Shown in pieces: positions 7,755 through 16,082 of a DNA stretch of 42,970 nucleotides (the stretch's first letter is position 1; each line of letters starts with the position of its first letter). The notes beneath the pieces were generated by a model, which was given only the letters and a program-made list of their open reading frames with translations, was not told where the DNA came from and ran no database searches. Source of the DNA: DASRJW01 sp035649435. GTDB lineage: Bacteria > Krumholzibacteriota > Krumholzibacteriia > G020349025. Position numbers and translations under genes: made by a program. The stretch spans positions 1 to 42,970 of the forward strand of contig DASRJO010000152.1 in the NCBI GenBank assembly GCA_035649435.1. The letters are read 5' to 3'.

Positions 7755-10718
7755 ATGGAACGAAACAGCGCAACCGGCAGTTTGTGGGAGAAGTACGATC
7801 CCACCTACGCGGCGTTTCGCGACCTGATGCCGTTTCGCATTCGCGAGGTGCTGCTCGTTTCCAGCCAGTACGACTCGTACATCCTCGAAGAAGATGGACG
7901 GCTCGCCGAGAGCCTCGATGCCGAATTCCTCGATTTCCGCCTGAGCCATGCCCCGCACATCACCCAGGTCTCGACCGGTGAGTCGGCGCGGCAAGTCCTC
8001 GCCATGCGCCCGATCGATCTCGTCATCTCGATGACGCGGCTGGGCGACATGGACGTGCTGCGGTTCGGTCGCAGCCTGAAGGAGAAATGGCCGAACTTAC
8101 CGTTGGTGTTGCTGGCCGACAGCCCTGCCAGCGCCAACCGCGTCAAGGAGCAGAATGTCGGCCACACATTCGACCAAGTGTTCGTTTGGCGCGGTGACAC
8201 GACGCTTTTCCTCGCCATCATCAAGTACATCGAGGACCGCGAGAACGTCGAGAACGACACCCGCCACGCCGGCGTGCGCACGATCATCCTGATCGAAAAC
8301 TCGGTGCGCTTCTACTCGACATACTTGCCGTTCCTCTACGCCGAGCTCATGAAACAGACTCAGGCGCTGATCGGGGACGTGGCCAACGCGCGCCAGCGGC
8401 TGCGTCGGCTGAAGGCGCGTCCCAAGATCCTGCTGGCCGAGACCTACGAGGATGGCTGGGCGCTCTACGAGCGGTATCGCACGTTCACCTTGGGGATCAT
8501 CTCCGACGCGCGATTCGCGCGCGGCGGCAGCATCGAGCCCGAGGCGGGGCTCGAGTTCGTGCAGCGGGTGAAGCAGGCCGACCCGGACATGCCGGCGCTC
8601 ATCCAATCCTACGATGCCGAGCTGGCGCCGAAAGCACACGCGCTCGGTGCCGCCTTCCTGCACAAGGGCTCGAAGCACCTGCACAAGGAAATCCGGCGCT
8701 TCCTCGAAACGAGCCTCGGATTCGGTGACTTCGTCTTCGTCCTGCCCGATGGCAGCGAGGTCGGACGCGCCCGCAACTTGGCCGGCATACGCGAAATGCT
8801 GCGGCAGGTGCCGGAGGAATCCCTGCGCTATCACGCCTCGCGCAACCATTTTTCCAACTGGTGCATGGCGCGGACGGAGTTCGCGCTCGCAGCACGCATG
8901 CGGCCGATCACGGTGGAGGAGTTCCCCACCATCGAAGGCCTGCGCCAGTACTTGATCGACTCCTTCAGTCAGCTCTATGCCGAGACACGCCGCGGTGTCG
9001 TCGCCGACTTCGCGCACGAGTTCGACGCCAAGAGCGGCTTCGCCCGCATCGGCACGGGCTCCATGGGTGGCAAGGGGCGCGGTCTGGGCTTCATCAACTC
9101 GTGGCTGGCGCGTCATGGCGGCGTCGAGCAGGACGGTGTTCGCATCTACGTGCCCGCGGCCGCGGTCATCGGCACCGATGTCTTCGAGCAATTCATGCAG
9201 GAGAATCACCTGTCGGCGCTGGCACTCTCGGATGCGCCGGACGAGCTGATCGCGGGCGCGTTCCTCGACAGCCGGTTGCCGCAAGCGGCGATGCAGGACC
9301 TGCGCGCGTTCGTCGAGCGCATCCGCTATCCGATCGCGGTGCGGTCGTCGAGCTTGCTCGAGGACTCCTATGACCAGCCCTTCGCCGGCATCTATCGCAC
9401 CGTCATGCTGCCGAACAATCATCCTGAGCCGCAGGTGCGACTCGAGGATCTTTGCGCCGCCGTGAAGCTCGTCTATGCCTCGACGTTTTCCCGCAATGCC
9501 AAGGCTTATCTCGTCAACACGCCGTACCGCCCGGAGGAAGAGAAAATGGCGGTCGTGCTGCAGCAGCTCGTCGGCCGCCAGCACGGACGGTACTTCTATC
9601 CGGACTTCGCCGGCGTGGCGCGTTCGTTCAATTTCTATCCGGTGCACGACCTCACCGCCGAGGGCGGGATCGCCATCGTCGCGCTCGGGCTCGGGCGCAC
9701 GGTGGTGGATGGCGGCAAGGCGGTGCGGTTCTCGCCAGTGGCGCCGCGCGCCATCCCGCAGTTTTCCGGCTCGGCGCAGATCATGCGTTCGGCGCAACGC
9801 GAGTTCTACGCCCTCGATCTCGAACATCACTTGCCGCCACAGCCCAACGATCGCGACGACACCTTGGTGCAGCTCGATCTCACCGCCGCGGCGGCGCATG
9901 GCACCCTCGCCGCCGTGGCCTCGGTGTACTCACGTGACAACGATGCGGTCTACGACGGGCTGTCCCGGCGCGGTGTCCCGCTCGTCACCTTCGCGCCCAT
10001 TCTCAAGGGGGGATTGTTTCCGCTACCTGAGATCCTGCAACGACTCCTCGCCATCGGCCGCGAGGCCCTGAGCTGTGAAGTGGAGATCGAATTCGCCGTC
10101 AACGTGCGCGGCGCGAACGGCAACCCGGAATTCGCCGTGGTGCAGATCCGGCCGATGGCCGTCGAGACGGGCACCGAGAACATCGACGAGCTGTTGCAAC
10201 GAATCTCTCCCGCGGATGTTCTGTGCTCCACCGAGCACGCGCTCGGTCACGGGCGTGTGCGCGACATTCACGACGTCGTCTACGTGCGGCCGCAGACGTT
10301 CGATCGTGCCCGCACAGCCGACATCGGCGCCGAAGTCGGCGTCCTGAACCATGCCCTCGGCGAACAGGTACGGCCCTATTTGCTGGTGGGACCGGGCCGC
10401 TGGGGCACGGCCGACCGCTGGCTCGGGATCCCGGTCGAGTGGCGGCAGATCTCGGGCGCCCGCGCCATGATCGAGACCGACCTCGACGATCTCTCCGTCG
10501 AGCCCTCCGAGGGCACGCACTTCTTCCAGAATCTCACCTCGTTCGGGATCGGCTACTTCACGGTGAATCAACGCACGGGCGGCGGGTTCGTCGACTTCGC
10601 CTGGCTCGATTCTCAGCCAGCCGAACGCGAGACGACGTACTTGCGCCACGTGCATCTTTCCCGCCCGCTCGATCTCCGTTTGGACGGACACTCGCGCCGC
10701 GGCGTGATCCTGAAATAA
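7755..10718 (+). CDS. Receiver-like domains fused to PEP-synthase/PPDK ATP-binding domain
   Basis: A 987-residue protein. Residues 25-160 and about 170-325 look like two response-regulator-type folds ('VLLVSSQYDSYILEEDGRL', 'PIDLVISMTRLGDMD', then 'TIILIENSVRFYSTYLP', 'FTLGIISDARFARGG', 'AAFLHKGSKHL'). From about residue 430 comes the ATP-grasp domain of PEP synthase and pyruvate phosphate dikinase: 'GSMGGKGRGLGFI' with Lys440, 'VRSSSLLEDSYDQPFAGIY' with Arg530, and 'EIEFAVNVRG..FAVVQIRP' at the end of the fold. I find no phosphohistidine swivel motif and no C-terminal PEP-binding barrel, so it cannot be a complete PEP synthase. It may phosphorylate another partner or sense nucleotide or PEP. 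The start follows GAGG at 5 bases. It converges on glnA. Confidence 0.82.
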   Translation: MERNSATGSLWEKYDPTYAAFRDLMPFRIREVLLVSSQYDSYILEEDGRLAESLDAEFLDFRLSHAPHITQVSTGESARQVLAMRPIDLVISMTRLGDMDVLRFGRSLKEKWPNLPLVLLADSPASANRVKEQNVGHTFDQVFVWRGDTTLFLAIIKYIEDRENVENDTRHAGVRTIILIENSVRFYSTYLPFLYAELMKQTQALIGDVANARQRLRRLKARPKILLAETYEDGWALYERYRTFTLGIISDARFARGGSIEPEAGLEFVQRVKQADPDMPALIQSYDAELAPKAHALGAAFLHKGSKHLHKEIRRFLETSLGFGDFVFVLPDGSEVGRARNLAGIREMLRQVPEESLRYHASRNHFSNWCMARTEFALAARMRPITVEEFPTIEGLRQYLIDSFSQLYAETRRGVVADFAHEFDAKSGFARIGTGSMGGKGRGLGFINSWLARHGGVEQDGVRIYVPAAAVIGTDVFEQFMQENHLSALALSDAPDELIAGAFLDSRLPQAAMQDLRAFVERIRYPIAVRSSSLLEDSYDQPFAGIYRTVMLPNNHPEPQVRLEDLCAAVKLVYASTFSRNAKAYLVNTPYRPEEEKMAVVLQQLVGRQHGRYFYPDFAGVARSFNFYPVHDLTAEGGIAIVALGLGRTVVDGGKAVRFSPVAPRAIPQFSGSAQIMRSAQREFYALDLEHHLPPQPNDRDDTLVQLDLTAAAAHGTLAAVASVYSRDNDAVYDGLSRRGVPLVTFAPILKGGLFPLPEILQRLLAIGREALSCEVEIEFAVNVRGANGNPEFAVVQIRPMAVETGTENIDELLQRISPADVLCSTEHALGHGRVRDIHDVVYVRPQTFDRARTADIGAEVGVLNHALGEQVRPYLLVGPGRWGTADRWLGIPVEWRQISGARAMIETDLDDLSVEPSEGTHFFQNLTSFGIGYFTVNQRTGGGFVDFAWLDSQPAERETTYLRHVHLSRPLDLRLDGHSRRGVILK

Positions 10719-10721
10719 GAA

Positions 10722-10764
10722 CCCGGTGAGCGAGTGGCGAGTGCGCGCCCCTCGGCTCACCGGG
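10722..10764. terminator. Bidirectional terminator between PPDK-like gene and glnA
   Basis: Perfect 10-bp arms CCCGGTGAGC (10722-10731) and GCTCACCGGG (10755-10764), with further pairing (GAG/CTC, GGCG/CGCC) inside the 23-base interval. It lies between two converging stop codons. Confidence 0.65.
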
Positions 10765-10811
10765 ATCCTTCGTGCCGCGGGCTGGTCAACGCAAGAGCAC
10801 GGCTCGCTCTT

Positions 10812-12242
10812 TCAGAACTGCGACCACAGATACTGGTTCGTGACCTCGTGGTGGAAGAGGATCTCGCTGCTCTTGATGAGTGATCCCAAAGCCTTGGGAC
10901 AACGCTCGGCGGAGGCGAGCTTGAGCTCGGCGAACTTCTCGTGCACTTGGCTGCCGAGGATTTCCTCCATGAAGCGGCTGGCCTTGAACAGCCGCGTGGC
11001 GTCGTAAATGTTGTCGGGCAGGAAGCGAGTGCGTGGGCGTTTGCCGTCGTTGTCGTCGTCGGGGAGAGGGCCATCGAGCCCGGTGCGTAACAAGGCATAG
11101 ATGGCTAAATACGGGTTCGCATCGGGCGCGATGGAGCGCACCTCGATGCGGGCCGTGCGTTCGTTGCCGATGGGAATGCGCACCATCGAGCCGCGGTCAC
11201 TGGGTGAAACCTTGATCTGGTTCGGCGCCTCGTAGTGCGGATCCAGCCGGCGGTAGGAGTTGACGCTGGAGTTGAGCGCCAGGCAGAGGTCGTTGCCATT
11301 GGCCAGAATGCGGTTGATGAAGCTCCAAGCCAGCTCCGAAAGGCCGTCCTGGCCGCCCTTCTCGAAGAAGAGATTCTTGCCACCCTTGGCCACCGACATA
11401 TTGGTGTGCATGCCGTTGCCGTTGACGCCGGCCACGGGCTTGGGCAGGAAGCAGGCGGTCATTTGCATCTGCGCGGCGACCTGGCGCGCCACCAGCTTGT
11501 AGAGCTGCACCTGGTCGGCGGCGATGGTGGCTTCGGTGTAGCTGTAGTTCATCTCGAACTGCGACGGCGCCACCTCGGGATGGTCCTTCTCGTTGGCGAA
11601 GCCGAGCGCGCGCTGGACTTCCGCCGCCGTGTCGATGAAACGGCGCAGCGCGTCTCCGGGCAGCGAGTGGTAGTAGCCACCGGTCGAGATGAATTCGAAG
11701 CCGCCGGTTTCGCCGTAGCGACGTTCGGAATCGCGCCCGTTGAACAAGAAGCCCTCGATCTCGTTCGACGCCTGCGCGACCATTTCCTTCTTGGCGAGCT
11801 CGGTGCAATAGGCCTTGAGCCGCGCGCGAAGATCCCCTGCGTACAGCGAGCCGTCCTGATCCTGCACCTCACCGAAGACGAGAACCTTGCCGGGCCCGAA
11901 AACATCGGCCGGCAGCCAGTAGAAGGCAGGCCAGTCGATGGCGAGACGCAAGTCCGACTCAGCCTGACGCGAGAAGCCACGGATCGACGAGCCATCGAAG
12001 GTGAGGTTGTCATACGACTTGAGGAGGAACTTCTTGTCGTAATCGAGCATGTGCACCCGGCCCTCGAGGTCGGTGAAGCAGACCGTGACCGCCTTGATGC
12101 GCTTCTCGTCGCTCAGGTACTTGGCCCGGCTCTCGCGGATCGTGTCCGGCGCCAGGCGCGCCAAACGCTCGGCCTTGGCGGCCAGGTTCATCTCCTCGAG
12201 CTGGTCGTATGGAATCTCCAGGAAGTCGCGCAGCGGCTGCAT
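10812..12242 (-). CDS. glnA: Glutamine synthetase
   Basis: A 476-residue GSI-type enzyme making glutamine from glutamate, ammonium and ATP as a dodecamer in the cytoplasm. The N-terminal beta-grasp contains 'DLEGRVHMLDYDKKF' and 'FDGSSIRGF'. The catalytic part has metal and ATP residues in 'NEIEGFLF', 'EVAPSQFEMNYSY', the loop 'GVNGNGMHTNMSV', 'NSSVNSYRRLDPHYEAPNQ' and 'RIEVRSIAPDANPYLA'. 'LPDNIYDA' places a Tyr where the adenylylated Tyr of enteric enzymes lies, but whether it is modified is unknown. The start codon follows GAGGAG by 8 bases, and a well-formed promoter lies 44-71 bases upstream. It is transcribed alone. With gdhA it covers both first steps of ammonium assimilation. Confidence 0.95.
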   Translation of the reverse strand: MQPLRDFLEIPYDQLEEMNLAAKAERLARLAPDTIRESRAKYLSDEKRIKAVTVCFTDLEGRVHMLDYDKKFLLKSYDNLTFDGSSIRGFSRQAESDLRLAIDWPAFYWLPADVFGPGKVLVFGEVQDQDGSLYAGDLRARLKAYCTELAKKEMVAQASNEIEGFLFNGRDSERRYGETGGFEFISTGGYYHSLPGDALRRFIDTAAEVQRALGFANEKDHPEVAPSQFEMNYSYTEATIAADQVQLYKLVARQVAAQMQMTACFLPKPVAGVNGNGMHTNMSVAKGGKNLFFEKGGQDGLSELAWSFINRILANGNDLCLALNSSVNSYRRLDPHYEAPNQIKVSPSDRGSMVRIPIGNERTARIEVRSIAPDANPYLAIYALLRTGLDGPLPDDDNDGKRPRTRFLPDNIYDATRLFKASRFMEEILGSQVHEKFAELKLASAERCPKALGSLIKSSEILFHHEVTNQYLWSQF

Positions 12243-12285
12243 CGGGGGTCTCCTCGCGGGTTCATGGTCTGGTCAGGAAGGCCAA

Positions 12286-12313
12286 AGAATACACGACCAG
12301 GTGCATCTGTCAA
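12286..12313 (-). promoter_or_regulatory. Sigma70-type promoter of glnA
   Basis: On the minus strand TTGACA (12313-12308), a 16-base spacer and TATTCT (12291-12286), about 44 bases before the glnA ATG. It sits in an AT-rich island reaching to about 12370. There is no sigma54-type GG/GC pair here, so glnA looks housekeeping-driven. Confidence 0.65.
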
Positions 12314-12397
12314 GTTTACAAGCCTTATCAATGCATAATTTATACTAATTCAGTTGATGGTAATAGATTTCTGACGCAAATGGAGGGGCTGCGGCGC

Positions 12398-12415
12398 CCA
12401 ACGGGAGCCCGTTGG
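12398..12415. terminator. Hairpin after the dehydratase-like operon
   Basis: CCAACGGG (12398-12405) pairs with CCCGTTGG (12408-12415) just beyond the stop codon at 12443 of the minus-strand operon and before the glnA promoter. No T-run, so it may act with Rho or only protect the 3' end. Confidence 0.4.
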
Positions 12416-12442
12416 CGTCGGGCCAAGGGAGGCCAGTAAGCG

Positions 12443-13587
12443 TCAGGTCAAGGGGCAGGCCGGCGGCATGGTCGCCAGCTTCTTCTCGATGATGCCACTC
12501 GAGTACTTGCCGGCGTAGTGAACGATGGTCTCGACGCGGATCCGGATCGACCCGGCGGGCTTGGTGGCGTCGAGGTCGCCAAACTTGAAGAACAAGGTGC
12601 CGGAGGCCTCGATAATCTTCTGCGTCGGCGTGTAGGTGGGCTGATCCATGCCGCACTCGTAGCTCGAGAAACGGATGACGCAGGTGATCCAAGGGCAGCG
12701 CGCCGCGACCTTGGCGCCCCAGAGGATCTCGTTGGTGTTGCTACTGTACGACGAGCTCCACACGTCCGAGATGTCGAACGGGCTCTTGATACGCCCGGCG
12801 CGGATCTCTTCACCGAAGAGCCACTGCATCAGGTCGTCGTCGACGGGGAAGTACTGCATCCAGAGCATGGGATAGCCGTGCGCTTGCAGCTCGGCCTCGA
12901 TCTCGTGGCCGATGCCGGTATCCATGTGGTATGGCCTGCCGAGCACCAGCATGCAGGCCCGTTTCTCGCGCACGCACCACTCGAGCACGTCGCGCGATTG
13001 TTTGCGCGCCTTGAGATTGAACTCGTTCAGGGCATCGTATCCGGCGCGCACCGCCCGTTCGGTCTCGGCGTAGTTGATCTGCAGGGCCTGCCCCAACGAC
13101 TCGTGCAGCTGGGAGGGGACGACCTCAGGCTCGGCGAAAGACACGAAGGGCGACGTGTAGACGATACCGGCCTCGGCGAACAGGTCGCGTTCCTTCATGA
13201 AGCCGGCCTTGATGTTCTCCGGACCCGCCATGACGCGCGTGCAGGTGAGAGTGTCCTTGACGTGGCCCTGCAGCATCGAAGGCAAGGAGTAGATCATTGG
13301 GCTCAGCAGCACGTCGATCTTCTGCTTCTGGCCGAAGACGAGCTCGCCATAGTGTCCGGCGATGACCTTGACCGGGTAGCAACAATCGACAGTCACGCGG
13401 CCCTTGCCGAAGTCGCGGAACTGCTCCTCCGAGGAGTCGGAGCTGAAGACGATGTTGTGCGCCTTGATGCCCAAATCCTGCAGGAAGCCCATCCAGAACT
13501 GGTGTGTGCTCCAGACGTTGAGCGCCTTGGGAATTCCGACGCGCAGTTTCGAGCGATCAGGCGTTCGCGAGGACGCGCCGGAACGCA
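12443..13587 (-). CDS. 2-hydroxyacyl-CoA dehydratase-related protein (DUF2229-like part)
   Basis: About 381 residues, the third gene of the operon. It opens with 'LRVGIPKALNVWSTHQFW', the hallmark of the DUF2229 segment found inside large dehydratase-activator fusion proteins. 'SDSSEEQFRDFGKG', 'VDCCYPVKVIAGHYGELV', 'MLVLGRPYHMDTGIGHE', 'SSYSSNTNEILW' and 'FSSYECGMDQP' follow. The Cys residues in 'DCCYP' and 'YECGMD' are likely cluster ligands. In relatives this region belongs to the same chain as the ASKHA ATPase domains; here it is separate. I start at the ATG at 13587, which overlaps the upstream gene by 31 bases. An earlier ATG at 13623 exists, and recognisable homology begins only about 11 codons later, so the start is uncertain. 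The reaction is not known. Confidence 0.75.
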
Positions 13588-16082
13588 TCTTTGCGAACCA
13601 GGTCGGCAACGTTCGGGAAATCATGGCGTGTTTTTTCCATCTCGGTCTTGATGACGCGCATCTCGTTGGCGTCTTCCACCAGACCCTTGGGGCACGAATT
13701 GTTGACGATGACCCGTTCCCAACCCCGCTCCAGCTTGACATTGCTCCACTCGCGGCCGCCTCCACCCTCGAGCTCGACGTCGATGAAGCTGCGCTGACAA
13801 TTCACCGGACACCAGTGGCACACCGTGTCGGTGGATGTCGTGGTCTTGTAGTTGAGCTCCTGGATGGTGTCGAAGCCACGGAAGGCGCTCTGGCCGCCGT
13901 TCTCCCACCAGTCGAGCGCGACGAGCGCCGCGCCGATGGCACCGGCCTCGCCGGAATACGGGTGCACGAAGATCTCGGCGTCCGGCACCTTCGACTTGAG
14001 GAAGTCCACCTGGGTCTTCACGACCGCCAGGTTCTTGTGCGTGCCACCCTGGAGAATGAACTTGCGGCCGGCTTGGCCGACGTTGTTGAGGCCGCCAGCA
14101 TAGATCCACACGTTGAGCGGCAGGATGGCGCAGAGCCCGCCCAGAATCTCCTCGGCCTGCCAGCCCTTGCGCTGCTGGTTGACGATGTCGCTCTGCAAGA
14201 AGACGCCGCATCCCATGGAAAGTTGCGGCACGGCCTCGGCACGGAACGCGCCATCGGCCATCTCCGTCAGCGGGATGCCGAAGCGCTCGGCGACACCTTG
14301 CAAGAAGGCGCCGTTCCCCGACGAACACTGCGAGTTCAAGCGGAAATCGGACACCGTGCCGTTGCGCAAGATCATGATCTTGACGTCGACGCCGCCCACG
14401 TCGCAGATGCAGTCGGCATCGGGGAAGTAACGCAGGCCCGCCGACGCGTGCGCGATGGTCTCGACCACGGCGCAGTCGGCACCGACGATCGTCTTGAGCA
14501 GATCCTTGCCGTAGCCGGTGATTCCGAGACCTGCGATGCGTGCGCCGTCGATTCCCGCTTCGATCTGCTGGAACAGCGACTTGGCGTCCTCGATTGGATT
14601 GCCCTTGCTCAAGGCGTAACAGGAGAAAACGATCTCCTTGTCCGGCCCCAGGCAGACCGCTTTCGCCGTCGTCGAACCAAAATCGCAACCGACGACGATC
14701 TCGGCAACGCGAGTCTTCTTGGTCTCGACCGGACTGCGAGCGCCGCTGTCTTGCTCGACATGCGCTACGGGATGACCATGACCGTTGCCGTTGGCTCCGT
14801 TGCCGTTGCTGGCGACCGCATGGCCGTTGCCGTTGGGGGCGACCGCATGGCCGTTCCCGTTGCCGTTGCCATGGCCAGCTTCGTGACCGTTGCCGTTGGA
14901 GCCGTTGCCGTTGCCGGCAGTCTGGCCGTTACCGCTGCCGCCCTCGCCATAATGCGCTTTGAAGGCCTCGAGCTCTTCTGTCGTGGTCCACAGACCACCG
15001 CGGCCCGACTTCTTCTTCTCTTCGTGCTGTCCGACCTCGATCCACCACTGCAGCTTGTCGGCGCCGCTGTAGAGCCCGACATGTGCTGGTTCACGCATTC
15101 CGGTCTCGACGCAGCCGAGAGCCGCGTAGTAGAGCGCCTCTTGCGGCACCAGGATCGCGTCCTCGGGGGAAGTCCCCGCGGGCAGCTCGATCTTGCGCTC
15201 CTCCCACAGACGGGTCAGATGGTGGCGCCAGGCTTCCTGCAATCCCTTGAAGAAGAGATTGGGGCCACCGAGGAGCAGGATCTGTGGCAGCGGCGTGTTG
15301 CCGCGCGTGAGCGAAGACAGGTTCTGGTACACCACGGCCTCGAACAACGAGGCGATGATCTCCTCCACGGGCACGCCGGCCTTGAGCAAGGTGTTGGAGT
15401 CGGCTTCGGCGAAAATGCCGCACTTGCTGCTCACCTTGTGCAAGGTGTGACCGGTGTAGCGCATGTCGGAGAGCTGCTCGATCGGGATGTCCAGCTTGCG
15501 CGCGGTCTTTTCGACGAATGTCCCGGTGCCGCCGGAGCAGGCGCTCTGCATGAGCACCTGCTTGCTGCGCATCGAGCCCTGGCCGGTGAAGAAGATCGTC
15601 TTCATGTCCTCGCCGCCGATTTCGCTGACGAAGGACACCGCCGGATGCAAACGCTCGACGGCGGCCGCCACCGCGACCACCTCCTGCACGATCTTCCCGC
15701 CCACGAGCGGTGCGATCAGCCCGGCGCCGGAGCCGGTGAAGAAAACGTGATCGCGCCCTGCAGTTAGGCCGTGTTCCTGCTCGAGCCGCCGGAGGAACTC
15801 GAGCACCTTTTCGGCCTGGCGGGTGTTGTGGCGTTCATAGGCCTGGGCGACGGTCTCGCCCTTGGATGTCGCGAGCAAGTACTTACACGTGGTGCTGCCG
15901 ACATCGATGCCACAGATCATCGCCGTCGCGCTCGGCGTCCCGGATGCGACATGACGCGCGGGGTCGCCGACGGTCGTGGCAGCGAGAGTCCCGACAGCGG
16001 TCGCGCTGTTGCAGCACGTGGCGGCGGGTGCGTTCTCTGCGGGCGCGACCGCGGCGCCCGCGATGCGGGCGATGGATTTCAC
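13557..16082 (-). CDS. Double ASKHA ATPase, BcrAD/BadFG (HgdC-like) activator
   Basis: 841 residues with two copies of the activator ATPase fold. Copy 1 (about 55-335): 'CGIDVGSTTCKYLL', 'SEIGGEDMK', and cluster cysteines in 'QSACSGGTG' and 'SSKCGIFAEAD'. Copy 2 (about 455-720): 'GCDFGSTTAKAVCLG', 'CDVGGVDVKIM', 'NSQCSSGNG' and 'SMGCGVFLQSD'. Family members hydrolyse ATP to inject one electron into a 2-hydroxyacyl-CoA dehydratase or benzoyl-CoA reductase, with a [4Fe-4S] cluster at a dimer interface; here one chain could form that dimer alone. An Asn-Gly-His linker of about 64 residues joins the copies. A C-terminal segment has 'CHWCPVNCQRSF' and 'NNSCPKGLVED'. The GTG start overlaps the preceding TGA (GTGA). 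An ATG at 15920 is the alternative. Confidence 0.87.
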   Translation of the reverse strand: MKSIARIAGAAVAPAENAPAATCCNSATAVGTLAATTVGDPARHVASGTPSATAMICGIDVGSTTCKYLLATSKGETVAQAYERHNTRQAEKVLEFLRRLEQEHGLTAGRDHVFFTGSGAGLIAPLVGGKIVQEVVAVAAAVERLHPAVSFVSEIGGEDMKTIFFTGQGSMRSKQVLMQSACSGGTGTFVEKTARKLDIPIEQLSDMRYTGHTLHKVSSKCGIFAEADSNTLLKAGVPVEEIIASLFEAVVYQNLSSLTRGNTPLPQILLLGGPNLFFKGLQEAWRHHLTRLWEERKIELPAGTSPEDAILVPQEALYYAALGCVETGMREPAHVGLYSGADKLQWWIEVGQHEEKKKSGRGGLWTTTEELEAFKAHYGEGGSGNGQTAGNGNGSNGNGHEAGHGNGNGNGHAVAPNGNGHAVASNGNGANGNGHGHPVAHVEQDSGARSPVETKKTRVAEIVVGCDFGSTTAKAVCLGPDKEIVFSCYALSKGNPIEDAKSLFQQIEAGIDGARIAGLGITGYGKDLLKTIVGADCAVVETIAHASAGLRYFPDADCICDVGGVDVKIMILRNGTVSDFRLNSQCSSGNGAFLQGVAERFGIPLTEMADGAFRAEAVPQLSMGCGVFLQSDIVNQQRKGWQAEEILGGLCAILPLNVWIYAGGLNNVGQAGRKFILQGGTHKNLAVVKTQVDFLKSKVPDAEIFVHPYSGEAGAIGAALVALDWWENGGQSAFRGFDTIQELNYKTTTSTDTVCHWCPVNCQRSFIDVELEGGGGREWSNVKLERGWERVIVNNSCPKGLVEDANEMRVIKTEMEKTRHDFPNVADLVRKDAFRRVLANA
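14751..14942 (-). repeat. Asn-Gly-(His) low-complexity linker coding repeat
   Basis: About 192 bases built from repeated GGCAACGGC-type units (seen as ccgttgccg on the plus strand). They encode a flexible linker rich in NGNG with NGNGHAV units ('NGNGHAVAPNGNGHAVA') between the two ATPase copies. Nearly identical sub-repeats suggest expansion by slippage or unequal crossing-over, so length may vary among strains. Confidence 0.8.

Noticed and set aside
8097..9899. 600-codon minus-strand frame inside the PPDK-like gene
   Set aside because: Shadow frame; the plus strand has clear domains and the minus frame has no motif or ribosome-binding site.
14751..14942. Repeated ccgttgccg units considered as a CRISPR-like or tandem DNA array
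   Set aside because: The units are codon-periodic, have no unique spacers and encode an in-frame Gly/Asn linker.
13404..15767. 787-codon plus-strand frame over the ATPase gene
   Set aside because: Antisense shadow; it contains the reverse of the Asn-Gly repeat as a Val/Ala/Met-rich stretch.
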